The notes below the pieces were generated by a model. That model had not been told where the DNA came from. It did not search any database and was given only the letters and a program-made list of their open reading frames with translations. 64,000 nt of DNA, taken from the NCBI RefSeq assembly GCF_958979055.1, contig NC_084892.1, forward strand, positions 2,497,501-2,561,500. The letters run 5' to 3'. This DNA comes from Alnus glutinosa (Eukaryota > Streptophyta > Magnoliopsida > Fagales > Betulaceae). A program made the translations under genes and the position numbers. Shown piece by piece: positions 1 through 9,871 of this stretch (its first letter is position 1; each line of letters starts with the position of its first letter).

Positions 1-703
1 ATATATCAAGCCGGCACTGCTACCAAGGGTTTAAGGGTGATATTCAAGGGCTCAAGGTGATTACGACACTTGTAGTAAGACTGACCATCTCAACTATACA
101 TTTAAGTAACCAACCACTCCATTGAAGTGAGAGAGGTGGTTTGGTTACTGTTAACTTATTTTGATTTATTATTATTATTATTATTATTAAGTTATTGCTG
201 ACGTGGCTCAATCAAGACTGTTTGTTTTGGACGAACGTTCTGGATACAAAGAATTGCAGAGGACCTCAATTCCTTCTTGGAGCTATATATCAAAGGGTTT
301 CACATCTTGACTTCGTACAATGTGTAAAGATATCAAACATCTTGAGCAAATAATGCATAAAAATGATGATGATGAATCGATGATGATTTTCTTTAATATT
401 CTTTGAAATCAAAATAAACGGGAATAAATTGCTCTTTATGTATCAAAATAAACGGGTTGAAATGATTTGTAATTGGTGGATCCTTGGCCCAAGGCCCAAC
501 CATCGGAGAGCCCATTGGGATATAGGAGCGTCTTGCTCCCACCACAGAAATCCTTCCCTCCCCCACCTCAGCAACAAGAATAGGTAAATCACTTAATTAA
601 TTAAAATTTATGTTAAATTGAAATCATAAGATTTTTATAGCTTATTGTCCTATATGCCATGTATCATGAATTAAAACATTAAATTATGTCCATCATTAGG
701 GAT

Positions 704-1020
704 TGTAGAAATAAATATTAAATAGAAAATTATATTATGCGAAAGAAAAAGAAAAAGAGAATGAAAGCAGAGAGAGATGTATAAGCTACATCTTGTCTAT
801 TCACTATATTAAACATTATTACATAAATCTCAAATTATAGAGAGATAATGATTAGTGAGCAATAAACCTAGACTTAATAAGGTAAATATTAATAAACTTA
901 ATTTAGAGAATATAAATATTCTAATATAATGAGAATAAACCCTACAAGTAAAGCAAACCTAAATAGAAAATATTATTATAAGAAAATACTCTAACATAAT
1001 ATGAAAAATATATTCTATCA
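704..1020. mobile_element. Probable short solo LTR upstream of IQM copy A
   Basis: This roughly 317-bp block is present upstream of copy A but missing at the matching place upstream of copy B (about 9137), where the two flanks are directly joined. It begins TGTAGAA and ends TTCTATCA, the TG...CA form of a long terminal repeat. The flanks GGGAT and AGAAT fit a decayed 5-bp target duplication. No internal retroelement genes are seen. It is an insertion after the A/B duplication, or a loss from B; the family is unknown. Confidence 0.4.
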
Positions 1021-1189
1021 AGAATGAGACTATGCCATGAATCATACCATTAATTATGAAATTAATTATCTCTTTTAGAGGCTTCGATCCAATTTTCACT
1101 AACCTCGTTAGGTCCAATGTCAATGGTTTACACATCTAAACCCAAGAATTTGGTCTAATTTTCGTACTATTTTGAAGGAGGAAGTCTTA

Positions 1190-1389
1190 TGTTGTGTTTG
1201 GATACGAAATTTTGAAAACAAAATATGATTTTGATTTTACTTTTTTAAAAAAATAAATCATATTTTATTTAACTTTTTCTAAACAAATCATATTATATTC
1301 TAACTTTTTTTAAAAAATCAAACCTCAAAATTTACAAACAGAATAAAAATCCAATTCTAATTTAAAAAATTTAACAACCAAATGCACCA
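1190..1389. mobile_element. Tourist-like MITE, about 200 bp
   Basis: A short AT-rich block has imperfect terminal inverted repeats (left TGTTGTGTTTGG, right CCAAATGCACCA) and is flanked by TTA on both sides (1187-1189 and 1390-1392). TTA/TAA duplications are typical of PIF/Harbinger Tourist-like MITEs. It lies in the upstream region of IQM copy A. The matching region of copy B is deleted. Confidence 0.45.
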
Positions 1390-1468
1390 TTAACATTTAA
1401 ATTCTTACTTTTACATTTCGTCTCCAAATCAAATTAGATAAGCTTTTAGATACTACTCAATTTACACG

Positions 1469-1469
<1 letters not shown>

Positions 1470-1514
<45 letters not shown>
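1470..1514. repeat. (AT)n microsatellite
   Basis: An uninterrupted AT dinucleotide run of about 45 bp, around 250 bp upstream of the copy A start codon. The matching site upstream of copy B has only a short AT run (about 9286-9298). Confidence 0.9.
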
Positions 1515-1517
<3 letters not shown>

Positions 1518-1767
1518 GCTGACATTACCATTATTTTAAAAATATAGTCTTCAAATATATTAAAATGCAGAAATTATAATTCTATTTCGTTTTTCCCCAC
1601 TTGTGTAATCGTGTTCTTGACGCGTTAAGCCCCCAAACACTTCCTCTAGATTAACGCGAAAATTCGACGTGAGTTCCCCGGCGGCAAAACCCATATTTAG
1701 CACTCCAACTCCAAAACGCACACAGCCACACACTCTCATTTGGTCCTCCATTTGACTGAGTCCTGAA

Positions 1768-4700
1768 ATGCTGGCTGAGACGACTCCGACCGTCTCAACC
1801 TTGGAGCTCCAGTCTGCGCCTCCATTCCCTTTCGATGAAATGGTCATGTCGTCCTTCTCGGACCTCGCTTCCCACGACGGACTCCTGAGCCCCGACACAC
1901 CCGAACCCCAGCCCCCGCCTCGGCCTCCTGTAAACGGTGCTCAAGAATGCGACAGCTACGGACCAATTATCAGCGTGCCCGTAGAAGGAAACAGCAGGGA
2001 GACGGACGTGGAATTAAAGGTTCCAACGGGTCCCACCGGGAACTTGTGTGAGACCGACGCGCCTGGGGGTGCATTTCCGGAGATAGCGGCGGTGAATGTG
2101 CAGAAGGTGTACCGGAGTTATCGAACCCGGCGGAGGTTAGCGGACTCCGCGATTGACGCCGAAGAGCTCTGGTGCGTGCTGGGTGCACTACATCTCCGTG
2201 CTACTTGTTTCTATCTATTTATTTATCGAAATTAATTGTGTAGGTGGCAAGCTATACGCTATGCGAGACTGACCCGCAGCACGATCCCTTTCTTCAATTT
2301 CTTGGAGCCCGAAAGTTTGGCTTCCAAGTGGACTCGTGTCAGCTTCAATGCCTCGACGGTAGATCCTCCGTTGTTTATTATTATTTTTTTTTTTTGTTTT
2401 TATTATTTTTATTTTTATTTAAATTCTTTTTTTTTTTTTGGATCCTTGTCGTGTATTTGATCCTAGTTTGGGAAAACAAGATTATGGGCCTTATTCTAGT
2501 GAACAAAAGAATTAGGAAAAAATTCACTTGTCATTTTTGGTTTTTATCATTTTTACAATAATATTCATAAACTTTAAAAAATGCCAATTTAATGTATTAA
2601 TTTTTTTAATTTTCTTCAAATTCACCATTTTGCTCAAATTTTTTATTAAAATTCTAAAATACCTATAATTTTTTTATATAAAAAAAAAAGAGAATAATTG
2701 CAAAGATTTAAGCGGTGGTTAGGATTTAATGGAATTTATAAAAAATACTCATACTTGAATCCTTGAAATTATTTTATATTTTGTTTATTTTATTTTATTT
2801 TTAAAAAATGAGTATTTCAAAAAAATCGACAGGTTTCAATGAAAAATCCTATCGAAGTAGTGAAATTGAAAGATAAATACACTAAATTGACAAATTTTAA
2901 ATTATAAGAAAATGATTACAAAAATGATGAAAGATAAAATATAATAAGTGACGTTTTCTAAAAAAAAAATATATATATTTTGGCGTTGACCTTTTTTTTT
3001 TTAATTTTTAGAAAAATCGAGATAGATGCAAGTTGTAAACAGCTCCAAGATTTTGGGCATGATTAAACTGAGTTAAAGTTGAACAAATTTGTACTTTTAT
3101 TTTGGGCAGGTGGGCAAGGGTTTGACCGAAGACGCCACAGCACAACAACTCGCTGTTGAGCATTGGATTGAAGCTGTAATTGCCTCTTGTTACTTTTTTG
3201 TTTTGTTTTTGTTTTTTTTGTTTTTTTGTTTTGTTTTTTTTTTCCCTCTATGACTGCATTTAACGTAAAAGAACAATTATACAAGGAGGGAAAAAGGCCC
3301 TAATTCAAGGCCCTATACAACCACCCCCATACAGTCAAAGCAATGTCTTAAAAAAAAAAAATACTAAATATTATATTTTTTTATCTTATAATTGTTTAAC
3401 AACGATGATGAGGCACTCTAAATTAACAATTAGAATCCTTTTTTTTTATTATTTAACAAAAATTAATTCAAGAGTTAGTTAGAAGTCTTATTAGATGAAT
3501 GTTGGATAGAATTATAATATCTAGCATTACTCAAAAAACATTAAAAAAAAAAGGTACGATCTAATACTTTCTTAACACGTAGGGCTAAAAAAGAGCGGCA
3601 TAAAATGATTGTTTTTTAGGCATCTAAAATATGGGCTTCATGGAAAAGCACCTATTGTGGCAACAATAAAGCTTGGCAGCCTTATAGTAAGAAGAGAAAT
3701 GTTATATACACTTTCATTCCCACACTAGCTTCTAAGTTAACATTCTCTGACGTGGTAGTGAAAATCATCATTGAATCTAAAATCAAATAATGATTCATGA
3801 AATAATTAATTGTAATTTTCACTGTTACATCAAGAAGTATGCATTTGAGAGTGTGTGTAGCATTTCTCTAGTATAAAAAAGGTTGCATTGATTGACTAGA
3901 CCGAAGCGCTGCTAAAGAAGAGTTCCCCTAGGTCATAGGCCAAAAGGGGGCATCGACTATGGAGAGACAGAGGAAGCCTTGTCACTTATAAATTACAAAT
4001 GACAAATTTGATATGATAAATTGATTTTTTTTCGTTAGGTTTTTCCTGTATTTATTTGTGTTAATATTATTAATTCTGTTAGATTGATCCACGGCATCGA
4101 TATGGACATAACTTGCATATGTACTACGAAGAGTGGTGCAAAGCGGATACTGGTCAACTATTTTTCTTCTGGTAAGCAAATATGTTGCTCCAGAAAAAAT
4201 TGATGGTATTGGCATGCACTCTAATAGTTTGGAATTTCTAAATGACTTATTATTCGAACTTAGCATAATAATTCTTCTGTGGGAAATGCTGTGTCAAAAT
4301 GTATGAATGGGTAATTAGTTTTTGCTGCTTGTTGACTGATTGATACAGTTTTCATATTGCAAAAAGGCAATTGATTGTGCAAAGTTTTGTTCTTACCAAT
4401 TTCTACAGGTTGGATGTAGGAGATGGCAAAGACCTTGATCTCAAACAATGCTCAAGATCAAAGCTGCAACAGCAATGCATCAAGTATCTTGGACCTGTAT
4501 GTATTGAGTGCAGTGCCATTTGTTGCATAATCGATGAAATAGTTAAGGATCCATGAGCTTTCACCAGCCTGACATTCAATTCTATTCTACTTTTTCTGGA
4601 ATTAGCAAGAGAGGGAGCATTATGAATACGAAATTGTCCGAGGGGAAATAATTCACAAACAAACCAGAGATCCCCTAGATACAATCGGATGGTCAGAAGG

Positions 4701-6131
4701 GACCATGGGGATATTTGTTTGGAGTACCTCCAAGAAAGTCTATATTGGTCAGGTAAGAGATCAAAAAAGCCTAAGTTTAATTGCTTTCTGACAAGTTCCT
4801 CATATTTCCAGTCTTTTGATATGACTAATATATTGTCAACTCCTTGCAGAAAAAGAAAGGAGTGTTCCATCATTCTAGCTTCTTGGCTGGGGGAGCCACA
4901 TTGGCTGCTGGAAGGCTAGTGGTAGAGCATGGAATTCTTAAGGTACAGATCATAGGGATATTTATAAAAGTTGGAGGCATTGGCATGGGGACTGGATTTT
5001 CACAGCAAAAACTCTGAACAAATTTAAACTAGTGTTTTGTATCTTTTGAGCCACCGCAAATGATGTTCAGAAATTCTTGACCAAGTACTCTTATTTGTTG
5101 TTTATTCCTGAAGGGTTAAGTACTTTCCTATACAACACACACACACAGAGGCACACACGCACGCACAGAGGAGCAACGTCTTGGCAATTCCAAATCAAGT
5201 TATGGTATAATGTACATATATTGCATCTGCTGATCAGTTTTTGGTCTAATTTTTCAGTCCATCTCTCGGCATAGTGGACATTATAAGCCAACAGATAACA
5301 GGCTTGACAACTTTTTATCCTTTCTCAAGGAAAATGGGGTCAACATTGATGAAGTTGAGGTAATTGTTCTGTCTGACCACATTGTGTCTAAATTCTGTCC
5401 TCATAAAATGCTTGATGACTACTTGGTAAAGGGAATCTGGATTGTGAAAAAGAAAAAAAATAATTCGGGCTATTCCCTAATCCCTAGAATGGTGATTGGT
5501 TAAATCTCGCTGGCCAGGAGTTGTTTTTTATCAAACACTCAGGTTACATGGGCTGTGAAATGGATTTGTATCCTTTCTGCTGGCATGCTTGTCTTTGGTT
5601 GGGGTAGTTGGAAGTTAAAAATGTCATCTCCTGCAATTGCCTCACAATATGTTTTGCCATCTTTGTTTTTAGATAAAGCTGAATGAAGATTCTGATGGCT
5701 CTGATGACAACGAACTGAATGGAGGTGGCGCTTCAGTTGAAGTTTCGACAAATTCAGAAGCTAACGAAGTTGAAATTCCAGATAAAAAGAGAAAAACCCC
5801 ATCCCCAGAATCAACTGAAATCCCTCAAACTGAAAGCAAAAACAAATGCCAAAGGACTTTATCAGGTGGCCTTCGGAGCCCGAGAGCTGAGGTGCCAAAG
5901 AGTGCAATATTGGAACGAATCAATTCCAAGAAGGCAGTAAAATCTTACCAATTAGGGCGTCAGCTCTCACTCAAGTGGTCAACTGGAGCTGGACCAAGAA
6001 TTGGTTGTGTTGCTGACTACCCTGAAGAGGTGAGGGTAATGGCATTGGCTGGTATTGCATCACCAACCGCATCACCTACAACTCATCCTGCACCGGATAT
6101 CGGTAATGGTGATGGGACCAATGGCGACTGA
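1768..6131 (+). CDS. IQM-family calmodulin-binding protein, copy A (9 exons, 520 aa)
   Basis: Exons: 1768-2171, 2244-2358, 3110-3175, 4083-4171, 4409-4496, 4606-4752, 4850-4942, 5258-5359, 5673-6131, all GT-AG and in frame. The product resembles plant IQM proteins, which bind calmodulin through one IQ motif. The IQ motif is at about residues 111-122 ([12 protein letters not shown]). The conserved core follows: [16 protein letters not shown], a [12 protein letters not shown] segment, IKYLGP, and [16 protein letters not shown]. The long last exon gives a Lys/Ser/Thr-rich tail (KKRKTPSP) and then the family's terminal block [15 protein letters not shown]. The core WIFV tryptophan is glycine here (residue 289, codon 4708-4710). 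The start is the first Met of the open exon. Such proteins act in the cytoplasm or nucleus in calcium signalling; its specific role here is inference. Confidence 0.93.
2517..2957. mobile_element. Degenerate foldback MITE in intron 2 of copy A
   Basis: The left part (TTTTTATCATTTTTACAATAA, then a segment reading AATTTAATGTATTA) is inverted in the right part (TACACTAAATTGACAAATTT, then ATTACAAAAATGATGAAAGA). The layout matches the elements at 31780-32248 and 56757-57224. The matching intron of copy B carries the same element at about 10475-11003, so it predates the A/B duplication. Ends are approximate. Confidence 0.45.
3694..3868. mobile_element. MITE in intron 3 of copy A (GAGAAATG family)
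   Basis: Terminal inverted repeats begin GAGAAATGTTATATACACT on the left; on the right they end GAGTGTGTGTAGCATTTCTC. A second inner pair is GTAGTGAAAATCAT and AATTTTCACTGTTACATCA. Copy B carries the same insertion at about 11604-11775, so it predates the duplication. A decayed relative lies at 58083-58170. Confidence 0.55.
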
Positions 6132-6492
6132 ATTCATATATCACCAAGTTTATGCTTCCTCCTAATGGAATTTGCTTTACTGAATGTACATATCTCATAT
6201 GTTCTTTAATCTTTATGTCACCTCAAACCCCTTTTGGATTGGTCATTGGTCAGAGCATTATCTGGTCTACATCTAATATTGTTTCCATAATTGGCTTTTT
6301 GTCGTTTCTCTGTTTTGCCTTTAATGCCACAATAATAGGTAAATTTAATTATTTAATGAGTACTTTAACGCTTTTTATCACGTGTTGGTTCAAACTCCAT
6401 TTTAATTGGTGTGGCCCAATATGTAAAATATTTAATTGAAATGTGAGGTAAAAATGAAGGAGACAAGGTTCAAATTTAGAACTTATGCTTCG

Positions 6493-6528
<36 letters not shown>

Positions 6529-7097
6529 ACTACTTATCCCAAAAACTTAAGCTGATAAGAAGAAGTAAATTTAACAATTTAATCAATACTTCAACCCTAT
6601 ACTCAACTACTGTCATATTTGGATATGCAAGAATAATAACAGAGAACTGTGAGAGATGGGTCTCTTACCCGAATAAGACTCTCCTGCCCAAGGGAAAAAA
6701 CTTCACCTTTTCTAGGAGCCATATATCCGGGGGTTTCCCTCTGGTGCTTCTCCATCACGTGAATCATCTAGCTTGGTCTATTTTGTTTCACATCTTTGAC
6801 TTCTTAGATGGTGTATTCGGACATGTATAGCAAATAAAGCATAAAAATGATTATGATGATTTTGTTTAGTATTCTCTAAAATCAAGGTGAAGAATTTGTG
6901 GCCGATAATATATATTTTTTTTCTTTTTCATTTGAAAAAAATATGAAATATGACCAGAAGAGTATTTTGAAAAAAAATTAGAGAAAGTGAAAAGACAAGA
7001 TTTGAAGTGGTTTAGTTTTAGGGTTTTTGATTTGTTGTTCGTAATGTTCGGTCTGCATTTAGTTCATTGTGCCCAATCCATATCTTGGTTCTATAGG

Positions 7098-8473
7098 CAG
7101 GCTCGGCTCTACCTTTAGGTGACTTAGGCGGTCACCTAAGGCCCCCAAGGAAAGAAGGCCCCAATAATAAGATTTATATTAGTATAAATAAAAAAAAAAA
7201 AAAAAACAAGGCAGTAAAAAAAATTAAAAATGGCCCCTTTTTTTTTTAGCAATGAGGATTGGGAGAGGAAAAAGAAAAAGGCCCAATTACAATACACAAA
7301 CGATTTTGTAAAAAAAAAAAAAGTGCTTTATTTCTCCACGGAAAAACCAACAGTTAAGGCTCATAAACACGATTTTGCAAAAAGAGAAAGAAAAAATGAT
7401 TTATCTCTCTGCAGACTCTATAACTCCCACATAGAAAAACCAACTATTACATGTTTGGGAACATAACGATTTTGTGAAAAAAAAAAGAAATCATTGCCCA
7501 TTTGGCGACTCTATAACTCACACATAGAAAAAATCAACCGTTAGAATCCAAGAACACAAATATATATATATTTTTTAAAAAAAGACAAACACACAAATCA
7601 ACAGACTCTCTCTAGAAAATTACCAAAATAACTCTCTAAAATGCATTGCAATTTTCCCCGACAGTTAGAAAGTAGGAGACGTATGACCACCGCTATGAGC
7701 TCGCCCGCTTAACCACAGCTAGCTCTGGCGTCAGCCTCTTCGCCTCCCCTTTCGAAAATCTCTTGCACCGTAAGCTTTCATTTTTGTAAGAAAAAAAAGA
7801 AGACGAATAAAAAGAAAGATAAGATTATAAGAAGAAGAGAGTAGCAGGTGGACGTTAAAAATATGAAAAACGTTAAAAGTAAAATAATAATAAAAATTAA
7901 TAGAATCTAAAAAATAATTTCTAACAAATTTATTACTATCAATATGATAAAGTTGTATCTAAAAATTGAAAACAAATTAAATTTTAGGGTTAAGTACATT
8001 TTAGCCTCCCAAGCTACCACACTTTCTCCGGATGGCCCCCCAAACTACCAATGCTTAGTTTCTGGCCACCCAAACTACCACTTTCTGATTTTTTAGCTTC
8101 ATTCGTCTATTTATGTCGTCAATTCTAACAGAAATTAGGTCATGTGCACGGCACGTAACCCTTTTAGCCCAAAAAACTCGAAAATACCCCTCATACACTT
8201 TGAAATTCTCACGGTTAAGGGATGGGTATTTTCAGGTTTTTAGGTTTCTATTAGAATTGACGGCATAAATGGACGGATGATGCCAAAAAAAATAAAAAAA
8301 TGGTAGTTTGGAGGGCCATTCGAAGAAAGGGTGGTAGTTTGGGGGGCTAAAATGTATTTAACCCTAAATTTTATATATAAATATCATATAAAAATTTAAA
8401 AAACTTATTAAATACAAAAAGGCATCATCTAAAATTGTTGCCTTAGACCTCATAATATATCGAGCCGGTGCTG
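7098..8473. mobile_element. hAT-like non-autonomous element at the junction of the tandem units
   Basis: This block separates the 3' flank of unit A from the 5' flank of unit B. The 3' flank of unit B (near 15655) lacks it and runs into other sequence. Its left end CAGGCTCGGCTC pairs imperfectly with the right end GAGCCGGTGCTG (9 of 12 positions), which is hAT-like. Adjacent subterminal motifs AGGTGACTTAGGCGG and GCCTTAGACCT also pair. No clear 8-bp target duplication is seen, and no transposase coding is present. The window begins with the same right-end sequence (1-30), which suggests another copy just outside the window. A MULE-type MITE is nested at 7987-8364. Confidence 0.5.
7987..8364. 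mobile_element. Mutator-like MITE, 378 bp, with 9-bp target duplication
   Basis: Terminal inverted repeats GGGTTAAGTACATTTTAGCC and GGCTAAAATGTATTTAACCC match closely. A second inverted layer follows (CCCAAACTACCA / TGGTAGTTTGG). The element is flanked on both sides by the exact 9-bp duplication TAAATTTTA (7978-7986 and 8365-8373). A 9-bp duplication is the usual signature of Mutator-superfamily insertion. It has no coding capacity and is nested inside the larger hAT-like block. Confidence 0.85.
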
Positions 8474-9624
8474 CTACCAAGGGTTTAAGGGTGATATTCA
8501 AGGGCTCAAGGTGATGTACAACACTTGTAGTAGGGCTGACCATCTCAACCATACATTTGAGTAACCAACCACTCCCTTGAAGTGGGAAAGGTGGTTTGGT
8601 TTTTATTAACTAATTTTGATTTTTTTTTTATTATTAGTTTATTGCTGACGTGGCTCAATCAAGACAGCTTGTTTTGGACGAACGTTCTGGATTCAAAGAA
8701 TTGCAGAGGACTTCAATTCCTTCTTGGAGCTATATATCCAAGGGTTTCACATCTTGACTTCGTACACTGTGTATAGATATCAAACATCTTGAGCAAATAA
8801 TGCATAAAAATGATGATGATGATGATTTTCTTTAATATTCTTTGAAATCAAAATAAACGGGATTAAATTGCTCTTTATGTATCATAATAAACGGGTTGAA
8901 ATGATTTGTAATTGGTGGATCCTTGGCCCAAGGCCCAACCATCGGAGAGCCCATTGGGATATATATAGGAGCGTCTTGCTCCCGCCACACAAATCCTTCC
9001 CTCCCCCACCTCAGCAACAAGAATAGGTAATTAAATCACTTAATTAATTAAAATTTATGTTAAATTGAAATCATGAGATTTTTATAGCTTCTTGTCCTAT
9101 ATGCCATGTATCAAATTATGTCTATGATTAGGGATGAGACCATGCCATAAATCATATCATTAATTATGAAATTAATTATCTCTTATGATCTCTTTTAGGG
9201 GCTTTGATCCAATTTTCACTAAGCTCATTAGGTCCAATGTCAATGGTGTCCATGTCTAAGCCAAAGAATTTGCGCTAATTTTCGTATATATATATATATC
9301 GGTGACATTACTCTTAAATGCAAAATATTGTCTTTAAATATATTAAAATGCAGAAATGTTAATTCTATTTCGTTTTTAATTTTTTTTTTCTTTATTTTTT
9401 AATGCTAACGTTCCGATAATCCTATTTGTGCAATCGTTTTCCCACCACTTGTATAATTGTGTTCCTGCCGCGTTAAGCCCCCAAACACTTCCAGATTACC
9501 GCGTAAATTCGATGCAAGTTCCCCGGAAAACCGATATTTAGCATTCCAGCTCCATCGAACTCCAAAACGCACACACTCTCATTTGGTCCTCCATTTGACT
9601 CAGTCCGAAATGGTGGCCGAGACT

Positions 9625-9829
9625 GTTTACAGTCTGAAGAAGCCTGTAGAAGACACCGCAAGTCGCGCACAACAGCAGCTACAATTGTTCCAGAAATCAA
9701 GTATGCAGCAGCCATTCAAATCAGCAGCTAGCCACCCAGTTTCTCATTTCAAGCTTACACTTTCTGGTCCTTGTCTCACAACAACCAACTGCTGAGCAGC
9801 CACGCTAGTTCCTGACAGCATGCAGTAGA
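9625..9829. other. Foreign segment in exon 1 of IQM copy B
   Basis: Copies A and B match up to GAGAC and again from ACCTTGGAG. In B about 205 bp lie between them in place of about 16 bp in A. The segment is richer in CAG/GCA triplets than its surroundings and reads open from the ancestral ATG (9610) to a TGA at 9793-9795. I do not recognise its source. No target duplication or terminal repeat is visible. It separates the ancestral start codon from the rest of the gene unless it is spliced out. Confidence 0.6.
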
Positions 9830-9871
9830 ACCTTGGAGCTCCAGCCTACGCCTCCACTCCCTTTCGACGAA

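Noticed and set aside
5130..5175. CA-rich repeats in IQM intron 7, considered as CRISPR-like spacing
   Set aside because: A simple CA microsatellite; there are no spaced direct repeats, and this is a plant nuclear genome.
7230..7466. Open frame inside the hAT-like block
   Set aside because: Lys-rich translation of A-rich repeats with no domain.
9457..9795. 112-codon open frame over the start region of IQM copy B
   Set aside because: It merges upstream flank with the foreign segment in exon 1 and stops before the conserved IQM frame. It has no recognisable domain and no start context before 9610.
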